Positions 33,667-43,330 of a DNA stretch of 64,000 bases are shown here, one piece after another. The translations under genes were made by a program, and so were the position numbers. The notes under the pieces were generated by a model. The model was not told where the DNA came from, made no database searches, and saw only the letters and a list, made by a program, of their open reading frames with translations. The stretch covers positions 248,001-312,000 of the forward strand of contig NZ_CP042808.1 of NCBI RefSeq assembly GCF_004014775.2, given 5' to 3'. How positions within the stretch are numbered: position 1 is the stretch's first letter; every line of letters starts with the position of its first letter. Origin of the DNA: Acetobacter oryzoeni. Lineage in GTDB: Bacteria; Pseudomonadota; Alphaproteobacteria; Acetobacterales; Acetobacteraceae.

Positions 33667-34239
33667 ATGTCTGATCTTTATCTTGTCACGCCTGCTGTGT
33701 CTGATGCGCAGGCTTTTTTACCTGTCCTTGAGGCAGGTTTGGCCCACCATCAGCCCGCAGCTTTGTTGCTGCGGCTGGCGGATATGCCTGCCTCTACAGC
33801 CCGGCAGGCCGTGCTGCTTCTTAAGCCGGTTATTCAGGCGCGTGATATCGCCCTGATGCTGGAAAACGCTCCCACTCTTGCGCAGGAAACCGGGTGCGAT
33901 GGCGTGCACCTGTCTGCGTCATATACAGCGGCTTCTGTAAAAGATGTGCGGCGTATTATTGGGCCGGACCTCCAGCTTGGTGTGGCTGTAGGGGAAAGCC
34001 GTGATGCCGCCATGTGCGCTGGTGAAGATGGCGCAGATTACATCTGCTTTGGCGCAGAAGATGGGGCATCGCTTGAAACTGTTTCTGCTCTTACACGCTG
34101 GTGGTCTTTAATGATGGAACTGCCCGTGGTGGCGCAGGCGCAAACACCGGCTGATCTGGCGGTGTTAAATGCCAGCGGGGCAGATTTTGTTATGCCCTCC
34201 AAACAGTGGTGGCAGCAGCCAGATGCGTGGCAGGGCTGA
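33667..34239 (+). CDS. ThiE-like protein, active site degenerate
   Basis: A 190-residue TIM-barrel protein related to thiamine phosphate synthase. The order of segments matches ThiE: 'LYLVTPA', 'CDGVHLSASY', 'ADYICFGA' and 'PVVAQAQTPADL'. Yet the usual ThiE residues are replaced: the Gln and Asp after 'GVHL', the 'GPVFPT' loop and the 'GGI' phosphate-binding turn are all missing. It is therefore unlikely to be the working ThiE. AAGGAG precedes the start. Linkage to fba suggests another sugar-phosphate-related role (inference). Confidence 0.75.
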   Translation: MSDLYLVTPAVSDAQAFLPVLEAGLAHHQPAALLLRLADMPASTARQAVLLLKPVIQARDIALMLENAPTLAQETGCDGVHLSASYTAASVKDVRRIIGPDLQLGVAVGESRDAAMCAGEDGADYICFGAEDGASLETVSALTRWWSLMMELPVVAQAQTPADLAVLNASGADFVMPSKQWWQQPDAWQG

Positions 34240-34376
34240 TTTTTGTCGGGTTTGATACGGTTTTTTGCCATGTTTGCGGGCAATGCTAAGTATCAGAACG
34301 CGCTTTCTGATCAAACAGATCATGCTGATCTGCGGATGAAGGAAGCGGCACGATTATCGAGAACTGGATATTTTCC

Positions 34377-34826
34377 ATGCTGAATAAAAAAACATTCCTG
34401 ATGCTGGCTATGGCTGCTGGTGTTGTGGCTGCTCCGGCTGTGCATGCACAGGGTTTTGGTGGTGGACTGGGCTCTATCGGCAAAAGTGCTCTGTCTGGTG
34501 CTGAAAGCGGTGTGGAAAGCCAGGGTGCAAGCATGGCATCCAGCATGTTGCCAAGCCTTTCTTCTGCCAGCACGGGCAACCTGGCCGGTATTCTTGGTTA
34601 CTGCGTGCAGAACAATGTGCTCCAGCAGAGCTCTTCTACAGCGCAATCCGTTCTGGGTAGCCTGACACAGCAGCCGGGTGTGACATCTTCCAGCGCATAT
34701 GAAGCTGGCCAGCGCGGCCTGTTGCAGACCGGCAATAACCAGATGTTCTCCTTGGCGAACCTTAAGGGTGAACTCAAAACCAAGCTGTGCAGCATGGTGC
34801 TGGATAAGGCGCAGTCTGCCCTTTAA
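34377..34826 (+). CDS. DUF2501 family exported protein
   Basis: A 149-residue protein with a signal peptide (about 1-24, ending VHAQG). The mature part has 'STGNLAGILGYCVQNN' and 'LKTKLCSMVLDKAQSAL', which match DUF2501 (E. coli YjjA family). The mature protein is small, Ser/Gly-rich and has two cysteines, Cys81 and Cys138, that could form a disulfide. Its function is unknown. A strong terminator follows. Confidence 0.85.
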   Translation: MLNKKTFLMLAMAAGVVAAPAVHAQGFGGGLGSIGKSALSGAESGVESQGASMASSMLPSLSSASTGNLAGILGYCVQNNVLQQSSSTAQSVLGSLTQQPGVTSSSAYEAGQRGLLQTGNNQMFSLANLKGELKTKLCSMVLDKAQSAL

Positions 34827-34867
34827 TTCTGCGATGATGTTAGCAGGCCTTCTGTCTGCTCCATCTG

Positions 34868-34909
34868 TAAAAAAGCCCCTGCCAGTATTTACACTGGCAG
34901 GGGCTTTTT
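34868..34909. terminator. Bidirectional terminator
   Basis: A 15-bp perfect stem (34872-34886 with 34893-34907) with a 6-base loop, an A-run before and T-run after. It serves the DUF2501 gene and, on the other strand, the fasciclin lipoprotein gene. Confidence 0.92.
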
Positions 34910-34928
34910 GCGTGTTCTCAAACTGTTT

Positions 34929-35900
<972 letters not shown>

Positions 35901-35972
35901 GGATGTCTCCTAAAAGATCATGCCGCTGAAAAAAGTCTGGCTTCATGAAGTAGAAGACTGCACCGGGCATAC

Positions 35973-36383
35973 TCAGCACCCGTCTCCTCGCATTGTCCAG
36001 GCTGTTACAATACCGTTTACCAGTTCAAACGTGGTTTGGCAGGTGTAGGTATAGGCTGTGCCCATGCCACCGCCCATGCCGCCCCAACCGCCATCCCAGC
36101 CGCCCATACCCCAGCCAGGGCCATATCCGCCCCAGCCGCCCCAGCCGCCATCCCATCCCCATCCGCTCATGGGCATGGTGTAATCGGTTTGCTGGTTGAT
36201 ATAGGCCAGAAAGGTGTGGTTGCCAGAAACAAATTGCCGCGTAGGCACGCCGAATGTACGCACTACATCGGTTGTTTGTTTGCCGATCATGGAATCAAGC
36301 TGGCGCCGTTCCTTTTTACTGGGAACTTGGCAACCCGTTAGGGCCAGAGCGCCCAGCAGCAGGATAAATCTTTTATGCATCAT
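35973..36383 (-). CDS. Gly/Trp-rich lipoprotein, unknown function
   Basis: A 136-residue lipoprotein with the lipobox LALTGC (Cys18). Residues ~25-70 form a SmpA/OmlA-like pattern ('MIGKQTTDVVRTFGVPTRQF'), in which small outer-membrane proteins position a hairpin. Residues ~74-110 are an extreme Gly/Trp/Met-rich run (GWGWDGGWGGWGGYGPG and similar). A 'CQTTFELVNGIVTAW' C terminus resembles the last strand of that fold. Met2 is an alternative start. Its role is unknown; it lies near a second lipoprotein in the same direction. Confidence 0.75.
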   Translation of the reverse strand: MMHKRFILLLGALALTGCQVPSKKERRQLDSMIGKQTTDVVRTFGVPTRQFVSGNHTFLAYINQQTDYTMPMSGWGWDGGWGGWGGYGPGWGMGGWDGGWGGMGGGMGTAYTYTCQTTFELVNGIVTAWTMRGDGC

Positions 36384-36474
36384 GGCAGCTCTGGCTCCCG
36401 CCGGCAGTTTTGTAACCGGGCATCATACGGATGAATGTTGAACAGCATATTATGGTTGCGCCAAATGTTGCAGA

Positions 36475-37500
36475 CTAACCGTTTATCCACAAGACGTTCT
36501 GTATACGTGTTGTGCCGCAAGCCAGCATAACTAACCTATCAAACCCCAATGCAATGCCAGAACAGGTGGGCATATGGGGCAGGGCGCTGAGCAGTTTTTC
36601 ATCTACGGGCCATTCGGGCCGGTCGGGGTAGAGGGTTTTGCGCTGGTGGCGGTCGGCCTCAAAACGGGAGCGTTGTTCTGTGGCGTCTGTCAGTTCTTCA
36701 AAAGCGTTCGCTAACTCCATGCCTGCGGCATAAAGTTCAAACCGTAGAGCCACACGGGGGTCTTGCGGGCTTTTGCGCGCCAGTGCGGCTTGGCTGGCGG
36801 GCCAGTGGGTTAGAAAAGTTGGGCGTGTGCGGCCAATAGCGGGTTCTATGCGCTCCATCAGCAGGCGGAAGAACAGGTCCTCCCACGTTTCACCATCACG
36901 CAAAGTGCAGCCCGCTGCTTTTGCCAAAGCCTGCGCATTTCCTTCTGTTGGCAGAAGGTCGATACCGGCATGGCGATGGAAGGCTTCTTGCATGGTCAGC
37001 CGCTCAAACGGGCCGGATATGTTCAGGCTATGGCCAGAATGGTGGAGAATCGGCGGCAATACGGCTTGCAAAAGGGCTTCGGTTTCATCCATCAGCCCAT
37101 CCAGCGTCATGTTGGGTTGATACCATTCCAGCATGGTAAATTCTGGAGCATGCAGGTGGCTGCCCTCGCCATTTCGCCAGACACGCGCAAACTGAAAAAC
37201 AGGCAATCCGGTAGCCGCCACAATACGCTTCATGGCAAATTCCGGGCTGGTGTGCAGGAACAGGTTTTGTTGCACGCCATCAGGTGCTTCCTGCACTGTA
37301 TGAAAAGGTTGGAGGTGTACCTCCTCCCCCGGTGTAGGCACGGCGTAAGGCGTTTCCACTTCCACACAACCACGCGCTTCCAGAAAGGCACGTGTCCCGC
37401 GCAAAACCAGATTACGGCGCAGCAGAAAAGGAAGCCGGTCAAGAATATGATCGGGGTCTTTCATACCCGGATCAGGCTGAACAGTTGCAGAGTCTGACAT
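36475..37500 (-). CDS. epmA: EF-P lysine aminoacylase EpmA (GenX/PoxA)
   Basis: A 341-residue paralogue of the class II lysyl-tRNA synthetase catalytic core, lacking the anticodon-binding domain. Motif 2 is around 'FQFARVWRNGEGSHLHAPEF', followed by 'TMLEWYQP'; motif 3 is 'SGIALGFDRLVML'. EpmA attaches (R)-beta-lysine to elongation factor P. It is divergent from epmB, with the two start codons 20 bp apart, so both enzymes of the modification share a control region. The efp gene is not in this window. Confidence 0.93.
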   Translation of the reverse strand: MSDSATVQPDPGMKDPDHILDRLPFLLRRNLVLRGTRAFLEARGCVEVETPYAVPTPGEEVHLQPFHTVQEAPDGVQQNLFLHTSPEFAMKRIVAATGLPVFQFARVWRNGEGSHLHAPEFTMLEWYQPNMTLDGLMDETEALLQAVLPPILHHSGHSLNISGPFERLTMQEAFHRHAGIDLLPTEGNAQALAKAAGCTLRDGETWEDLFFRLLMERIEPAIGRTRPTFLTHWPASQAALARKSPQDPRVALRFELYAAGMELANAFEELTDATEQRSRFEADRHQRKTLYPDRPEWPVDEKLLSALPHMPTCSGIALGFDRLVMLACGTTRIQNVLWING

Positions 37501-37520
37501 GAGAGGAGTAGAGGCGTGAC

Positions 37521-38570
37521 ATGTCTTTCCCGGTCAAGCCCTCTTTTTCGCGGCGCAAAACATTGCGCACCCCGGATGATCTGATAGCAGCCGGTTTGGT
37601 GCCCCCCAAACAGCGCGAGATGTTGGATGCTGTTGCCCAGCATTATGCCACGGCCATTCCACCAGCTTTTCTGGATGTAATCACCGCGCCAGATGATCCG
37701 ATAGGTGTGCAGGTTGTGCCCTCCGCGCAGGAACTGGAGATTGCTCCAGAGGAACGCTCTGACCCTATTGGGGATAACGCGCTTTCACCTGTTCCCGGCA
37801 TTGTGCACCGTTATGCAGATCGGGCGCTGTTGAAGCCCTTGCTGATCTGCCCGCTTTATTGTCGGTTCTGTTTTAGGCGCGAGCATGTGGGGCCAGATGG
37901 CGGTGTGTTGGATGATGCCGCACTGGAACAGGCGCTGGAGTGGCTGCGCACGCATGAGCAGATTCGCGAAGTGATTCTGACGGGGGGAGATCCACTTATG
38001 CTCTCTCCGCGCCGGCTGGGGGATATTGTGGCAGCGCTTTCAGCCATGCCGCATGTCACCACCATTCGGGTGCATAGCCGCGTGCCCGTGGCCGACCCTG
38101 AGCGTGTAACAGATGCCCTGCTGGATGCGCTGGAAACAGATAAAGCTATGTGGATGGCCGTGCACATCAACCACGCGCGGGAAATGTCCGAACCCGCACG
38201 GGCATGTCTTAAGCGCATTGTGCGCAGGGGTATTCCGCTACTGGGGCAGTCTGTTTTGCTGCGTGGTGTGAATGATAGCGAGCAGGCGCTGGAAGATCTG
38301 TTCCGCGCCATGGTGGAAACCCGTATGCGCCCGTATTATTTGCACCAGCTGGACCCGGCCCCCGGCACAGCGCATTTTCATGTGCCGGTAGAGGAAGGGC
38401 AGCGCTTGCTGGCAGGTTTGCGCGGGCGCGTAACCGGTTTGGCGTGGCCGCTCTATGTGCTGGATATTCCCGGGGGCTACGGCAAGGTGCCGTTGGGGCC
38501 TGAGTATGTGCAAGGCCCCAAGCAGGTGAAAGACCCTAAAGGAACCACCCACAAGTTGGACCGGCTATAG
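37521..38570 (+). CDS. epmB: EF-P beta-lysylation protein EpmB (lysine 2,3-aminomutase-like)
   Basis: A 349-residue radical-SAM enzyme that isomerises lysine for EpmA. The CxxxCxxC cluster motif is Cys110, Cys114 and Cys117 in 'CPLYCRFCFRR'. The PLP lysine lies in the C-terminal 'IPGGYGKVPLG'. The length (349) matches EpmB rather than the longer KamA. Its stop is only two bases from the ggt stop on the other strand. Confidence 0.92.
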   Translation: MSFPVKPSFSRRKTLRTPDDLIAAGLVPPKQREMLDAVAQHYATAIPPAFLDVITAPDDPIGVQVVPSAQELEIAPEERSDPIGDNALSPVPGIVHRYADRALLKPLLICPLYCRFCFRREHVGPDGGVLDDAALEQALEWLRTHEQIREVILTGGDPLMLSPRRLGDIVAALSAMPHVTTIRVHSRVPVADPERVTDALLDALETDKAMWMAVHINHAREMSEPARACLKRIVRRGIPLLGQSVLLRGVNDSEQALEDLFRAMVETRMRPYYLHQLDPAPGTAHFHVPVEEGQRLLAGLRGRVTGLAWPLYVLDIPGGYGKVPLGPEYVQGPKQVKDPKGTTHKLDRL

Positions 38571-38572
38571 GC

Positions 38573-40393
38573 TTACTCACCTATAGCGGCACCCCCGGGG
38601 TGGCGCCTGTCATACCCTCCAAAATAAGGAGGAGCACCTGTGGTTTGGTCTGTTAAGCGTGGGCCGCCTGTCAGAATGCCCTCCGGTATGCCCCACGGCG
38701 CATGAGGGGCAAAATGGTAGCCCTCATGCTCCAGTGTCTGTTCTACAGATGAGGAAACTGCGCCGGATTCTATTTCCACTGCATCAGGCATCCACTGTTC
38801 ATGCAGGCGCGGCAGATCAATGGCCTGCTGGATGTCTAATCCGTAATCCACAACACCCAGAATAACAGACAGCACAATGGTGGGAATGCGCGAGCCACCG
38901 GGGCTGCCTATCACCATAATGGGCTTGCCATTGCGGGAGAGAATGGTGGGTGTCATGGAAGAAAGAGGCGTTTTACCCGGAGCAATGGCATTGGCTGTGC
39001 TGCCGGGAATACCAAACATATTGGGCGCGCCGGGTTTGATGGAAAAATCATCCATCTCATCATTCATGAAAATGCCGGTATTGCCCCCCATCACCTTGGC
39101 CCCAAACCATCCGTTCAGTGTGTATGTGGTGGAAATGGCAAAGCCATTTTTGTCCATCACAGAAAACTGCGTGGTTTCAGGTTTTTCGGCAGAAGCATCC
39201 CCGGCTTTCAGGGATGTAGAAGGCACAGCGTGATCTGTGGGAATGTGCGCCCGTATTTCGGCTGCGTAAGTTGTGTCTAGCAAATGCTGGCTGGGGTTGG
39301 GCACAAAAGCCGGATCACCCAGATCACGCCTGTCAGAATAAGCGTGGCGCATGGCTTCTATTTCGCGCTGCAAAGCTGGGGCTGTGTGCAAACCAAGGGT
39401 TTGCATGTTGTAGCCACCCAGAATGTTCAGCATTTCACACAAGGCAACGCCACCGGCACTTGGGGGCGGTGCAGTTTCCACTTCCAGCCCGCGATAATGA
39501 CACGTTAGCGGAGAAAGTTCGCGCGGTGCGTAACGCGCAAAATCTGAAAGGGTGAGGATGCCACCATTTTTGCGAGAGGCATCTACAATGGCGTGGGCAA
39601 TGGGGCCTTTGTAAAAAGCATCTGCACCGTGGCGGGCAATCTGTTCCAACGAGCGAGCAAGGTCTTTTTGCACCAGTTTATCTCCCACCTGCAGGGGGGA
39701 GCCATCGGGGCGCAGGAAAATAGCCCGTGCATAGGAGTCTTTACGAAAAGCCTCGGTCGAGGTGTTCAGTAACGCCACATCTCCGGTTTCCAGCACAAAG
39801 CCTTCACGCGCTAGCCGAATGGCTGGGGCTAGCACAGCCTGACGCGGCAATTTGCCCCAGCGTTTATGCACTTCCTCCAGCCCAGCCACAGTGCCGGGAA
39901 TGGCAACAGCCTTCCAGCCGGTTACAGATTGATCGGGCAGCACATTGCCGTGTTCATCCAAAAACATGGTGGGGGTGGCCGCAGCAGGAGCTTTTTCCCG
40001 AAAATCCAGAAAAACACTTTGCTGTTTGCCCGGTGGGCGCAGCAGCATAAAGCCACCACCGCCCAGATTGCCCGCGGCAGGGTAAACAACAGCCAATGCA
40101 TAACCCATGGCCACGGCGGCATCTGCTGCGTTGCCGCCTTGGGCCAGAATGTGCGCTCCGGCTTCAGATGCAAGGCGCTGGGCAGAAACGGCCATGCCAT
40201 GCGCCCCACGCGTGGGTGCTAAAGGTGGGAGGTGATCAGGCTGTGTTGTGCTGAATGCCAGCGGGTCTGGCGCAGATGCCACGGGGGCCGCTGCCCATAC
40301 CGGCTGGATGGTGGTGGCCCCCACTCCCATACAAAGCACTGCCATCGCCACCAAACGGGAGGGGAGGGAGAAGCGCTGTATGGGAGCAGGCAT
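38573..40393 (-). CDS. ggt: Gamma-glutamyltransferase
   Basis: A 606-residue exported enzyme that cleaves glutathione and transfers gamma-glutamyl groups. A signal peptide (~1-34) ends VWAAA. The large and small subunits are generated by self-cleavage before the nucleophile Thr in 'ETTQFSVMD'; the usual His after the Thr pair is Gln here. 'GNLGGGGFMLL' and 'GSPGGSRIPT' are the conserved oxyanion loops, and 'MTPTIL' is intact. It is convergent with epmB (2 bp). The map gene lies just upstream, seven bases away, so both may be co-transcribed. Confidence 0.93.
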   Translation of the reverse strand: MPAPIQRFSLPSRLVAMAVLCMGVGATTIQPVWAAAPVASAPDPLAFSTTQPDHLPPLAPTRGAHGMAVSAQRLASEAGAHILAQGGNAADAAVAMGYALAVVYPAAGNLGGGGFMLLRPPGKQQSVFLDFREKAPAAATPTMFLDEHGNVLPDQSVTGWKAVAIPGTVAGLEEVHKRWGKLPRQAVLAPAIRLAREGFVLETGDVALLNTSTEAFRKDSYARAIFLRPDGSPLQVGDKLVQKDLARSLEQIARHGADAFYKGPIAHAIVDASRKNGGILTLSDFARYAPRELSPLTCHYRGLEVETAPPPSAGGVALCEMLNILGGYNMQTLGLHTAPALQREIEAMRHAYSDRRDLGDPAFVPNPSQHLLDTTYAAEIRAHIPTDHAVPSTSLKAGDASAEKPETTQFSVMDKNGFAISTTYTLNGWFGAKVMGGNTGIFMNDEMDDFSIKPGAPNMFGIPGSTANAIAPGKTPLSSMTPTILSRNGKPIMVIGSPGGSRIPTIVLSVILGVVDYGLDIQQAIDLPRLHEQWMPDAVEIESGAVSSSVEQTLEHEGYHFAPHAPWGIPEGILTGGPRLTDQTTGAPPYFGGYDRRHPGGAAIGE

Positions 40394-40399
40394 GGGGGC

Positions 40400-41200
40400 T
40401 TATCCTTTTACAGGGTAGGGTGGGCAGGTGTAGCCAGCAGGAGAAAGCGTGAAAATTTCATAACCTTTTTCGGTTACGGCCAGCATGTGCTCAAACTGGG
40501 CGGAAAGGGAGCGGTCACGCGTTACTGCCGTCCACCCATCTTCCAGAATTTTTACATCTGCTTTGCCAATGTTCAGCATGGGTTCAATGGTAAACACCAT
40601 GCCTGCCTTTAGCTTCATGCCTTCGCCGGGGCGGCCATAGTGCAGAATGTTGGGTTCGGTATGAAAGGTCTGGCCAATGCCGTGACCGCAGAAGTCTTCT
40701 ACAATGGAATAGCGGTGTTTTTCTGCATAGCTCTGGATAGCGTAGCCAATATCACCCAGCGTGGCGCCAGGGCGTACGGCCTCAATCCCGCGCATCATGC
40801 TTTCATAGGTTGCTGTAATCAGCTTGGCCGCTTTGATGGATACTTTGCCCACCGTGTACATACGGCTGCTATCACCAAACCAACCGTTCAGCTTGGGGGT
40901 AACGTCAATATTCACGATATCCCCTTCCTGCAGAACGCGATCACCGGGAATGCCGTGGCACACAACATGGTTAACGGAAATGCAGCAGGATTTGGGGTAA
41001 CCGCGATAATTCAGCGGGCCGGGCACGGCATCATGCGCCAGCGTGTAGTCATGAATAATACGATCAAGTTCCCCTGTGGTAACACCGGGTTTGACGTAAG
41101 GGGTAATCATATCCAGCGTAGAAGCTGCCAGACGGCCGGCAGCACGCAACATTTTAAAATCTTCTTCAGTATGCAGAATAATTCCGCCTCTGCCGGCCAT
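40400..41200 (-). CDS. map: Methionine aminopeptidase, type I
   Basis: A 266-residue metalloprotease that removes N-terminal methionine. The five metal ligands are in the usual places: 'VNIDVTPKLNGWFGDSSRMY' (two Asp), 'CGHGIGQTFH' (His), 'FTIEPML' and 'AQFEHMLAVT' (Glu). There is no N-terminal extension, as in type Ia enzymes. It ends seven bases before the ggt start in the same direction. Confidence 0.96.
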   Translation of the reverse strand: MAGRGGIILHTEEDFKMLRAAGRLAASTLDMITPYVKPGVTTGELDRIIHDYTLAHDAVPGPLNYRGYPKSCCISVNHVVCHGIPGDRVLQEGDIVNIDVTPKLNGWFGDSSRMYTVGKVSIKAAKLITATYESMMRGIEAVRPGATLGDIGYAIQSYAEKHRYSIVEDFCGHGIGQTFHTEPNILHYGRPGEGMKLKAGMVFTIEPMLNIGKADVKILEDGWTAVTRDRSLSAQFEHMLAVTEKGYEIFTLSPAGYTCPPYPVKG

Positions 41201-41325
41201 AATGGTGCTCCCTAAATTTTGCAGGCGTTAAACGAGTCAGCCGCAAGATGGAGCCAGCAGGCAGCAAAGGCAACCCGCTTATACCGTTGCGGATCGCCTA
41301 AGCCTGCAGAATCGGCAGAAAAAAC

Positions 41326-42474
41326 TCAGGTATGGTTATGCGTTGCATGGTGTTTGGTTGCGCTTCTGGAAGATGTAGCCGTTGCTGGCCGCACCTTGGC
41401 ACCAATTAACCGTACATGGTGGCCGCCAGAAACAGGCATGGCCATAACGTGTCGGCCACGGCGTGCTGCAGGGGCGGAGGCCACTTCTACCACACGGCGG
41501 TGGGCAGATGCCGCCATGATAAGTGCATGATGGTTGCGGGCTGTGCGTGTGCCAATCTGGGCACGGGCTAGCATAAGAGGCCGTGCAACCGGGGCTACAC
41601 CTTCTGCATCAAACCCACGGTCTAGCTGATTGGCCATAACCAGAGAACGCTGGTTGTTGCTGGAAGCCCCCATAACCACGCCCACAAGGCGCACGTTATC
41701 ACGGATGGCGGAGGTAACAAGGTTACGCCCGGCTTCCTGCGTGTAACCGGTTTTCATGCCATCTGCCCCTGCGTACACTTTGAGCATGGGGTTGTGGTTG
41801 GGAATGATGCGGCGGTGGAAGCTGAAATACGGCGTTGAAAAGTAGTGATAATATTCGGGGAAATCAGAAATCAGACGGCGGCCTAGGGTGGCCAGATCGC
41901 GTGCTGTTGTCATCTGGTCCGGGTCAGGCAGGCCAGAAGCATTGCGGAAGGTGGTGTTGCTCATGCCCAGGTAGTGGGCCTGCTGCGTCATCATTGCGGC
42001 AAACTGGGGTTCGCTTCCGCCACCAATCAATTCACCCAATGCGCAGGCAGCATCGTTGGCGGATTTGGTAACAAGAGCCAGAATTGCCTGTTCAACAGTA
42101 AGATGTGAACCGGGAACCAATCCGAGTTTGGAAGGTTCCATAGTAGAGGCATGGATGGAAACAGGTACAGCTTGATCTAGCGAGATGGCACCAGCGCGCA
42201 GGGCGTTGAATGTCATATACAGGGTCATCAGCTTTGTCAGGCTGGCCGGGTAGCGGCGGAGGTCTGGATCATCTTGCGAAAGAACAGCACCGGTGCGTGC
42301 ATCCACCACAATGGAGCTTAACTGCCCTGCATACTGGGCCTGCGCTTTGCCATAAGTAACTGTGGTGCCAATAGCCAAGCCTGCCAACAGGCCAACCCAT
42401 TTGCGCAAAGAGGGTGTTTTTTTACGTTTCAGCTTGGGCAGCATATTATTTTCTGCCGTTGTTGCGTGCCGCAT
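41326..42474 (-). CDS. dacA: D-alanyl-D-alanine carboxypeptidase (DacA/PBP5-6 family)
   Basis: A 382-residue S11 serine peptidase that trims peptidoglycan pentapeptides. A basic N terminus and hydrophobic segment (to ~50) serve as signal. The three catalytic motifs are present: 'SLTKLM' (SxxK), 'SAN' in 'KSANDAAC' and 'KTGYT' in 'ADGMKTGYT'. The C terminus is Ala/Arg/His-rich and lacks a typical amphipathic anchor helix. AGGA lies five bases upstream of the ATG at 42474; a GTG at 42504 and an ATG at 42444 are alternatives. Confidence 0.9.
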   Translation of the reverse strand: MRHATTAENNMLPKLKRKKTPSLRKWVGLLAGLAIGTTVTYGKAQAQYAGQLSSIVVDARTGAVLSQDDPDLRRYPASLTKLMTLYMTFNALRAGAISLDQAVPVSIHASTMEPSKLGLVPGSHLTVEQAILALVTKSANDAACALGELIGGGSEPQFAAMMTQQAHYLGMSNTTFRNASGLPDPDQMTTARDLATLGRRLISDFPEYYHYFSTPYFSFHRRIIPNHNPMLKVYAGADGMKTGYTQEAGRNLVTSAIRDNVRLVGVVMGASSNNQRSLVMANQLDRGFDAEGVAPVARPLMLARAQIGTRTARNHHALIMAASAHRRVVEVASAPAARRGRHVMAMPVSGGHHVRLIGAKVRPATATSSRSATKHHATHNHT

Positions 42475-42786
42475 TACTGTCCTGTTTGCCACTGCCACCC
42501 CCACCTGCTTCCTGCAGGGTTACTATTCCGTCTGCCGCTTAAGATCGCAAGCCCACGACTGCATAAATCTGGAAAAATCCGAATCAGGGTTTCAGTTTTA
42601 GCGGCGTGGTAGTGTATATTTTCGTGTGTTCTGCCTATGTGGCACAAATATGGCAGTGCACGGGGCATAGCCACGTTATAAAGGTATGGCGTGGTATGTC
42701 CTCTTCCATATGGGGTTGCCGTAACCGATATGGTGGAAGATACAGCCTTATGATTTTGTCTGACCTGCTGCCGGAGTTTGCCCATA
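42475..42786. other. Intergenic region between dacA and clpS
   Basis: A 312-bp gene-free region between divergent genes. It should hold the promoters of both. I saw no conserved small gene, no strong inverted repeat and no motif clear enough to name. The clpS end carries GGAG ten bases before the ATG at 42787. Confidence 0.6.
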
Positions 42787-43164
42787 ATGGTTCTGTATCG
42801 CGATCCTGTTTTGCATACGGGTAATGGGCCTTTGCGCCGTGGCGGAGGCACGGATTCTTCGGATGATGGTGCTGATATTGGCGTAGTGGTGCGGGCCAAA
42901 CCCAAAACCCGCAAGCCGGCCATGTACAAAGTGCTGATGCTGAATGATGATTACACCCCAATGGAATTTGTGGTGTACGTGCTCGAACGCTTTTTTCAGA
43001 AGAATCGGGAAGAGGCCACAGACATCATGCTCAATGTGCATCGGCGCGGTGTTGGGGTGTGTGGTGTGTTCACTTATGAAGTAGCCGAAACCAAGGTGGC
43101 GCAAGTTATGGACTTGGCGCGGCAAAACCAGCACCCGTTACAGTGTACGATCGAAAAAGACTGA
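42787..43164 (+). CDS. clpS: ATP-dependent Clp protease adaptor ClpS
   Basis: A 125-residue adaptor that delivers N-end-rule substrates to ClpAP. A variable, Gly/Asp-rich N-terminal extension (~1-40) precedes the ClpS core: '[20 protein letters not shown]', then '[18 protein letters not shown]' and 'QCTIEKD'. The residues lining the hydrophobic N-degron pocket are present. clpA lies 166 bp downstream, outside any overlap. Confidence 0.95.
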   Translation: MVLYRDPVLHTGNGPLRRGGGTDSSDDGADIGVVVRAKPKTRKPAMYKVLMLNDDYTPMEFVVYVLERFFQKNREEATDIMLNVHRRGVGVCGVFTYEVAETKVAQVMDLARQNQHPLQCTIEKD

Positions 43165-43330
43165 TCACTTCTGCAAGGTTATTGCTAAAAAACGGCATGG
43201 TACGCGTTTTTTACGCGGAATAAGACTCGCATTTCCTGAAGAAGCAGCCAAATATGATAACAAGGGCTGCGGGTATGGTGGGTAGCGTTGCTACCGTGCC
43301 TGCAATGTCTGGGGAAAGGAGCGTCTCGTC

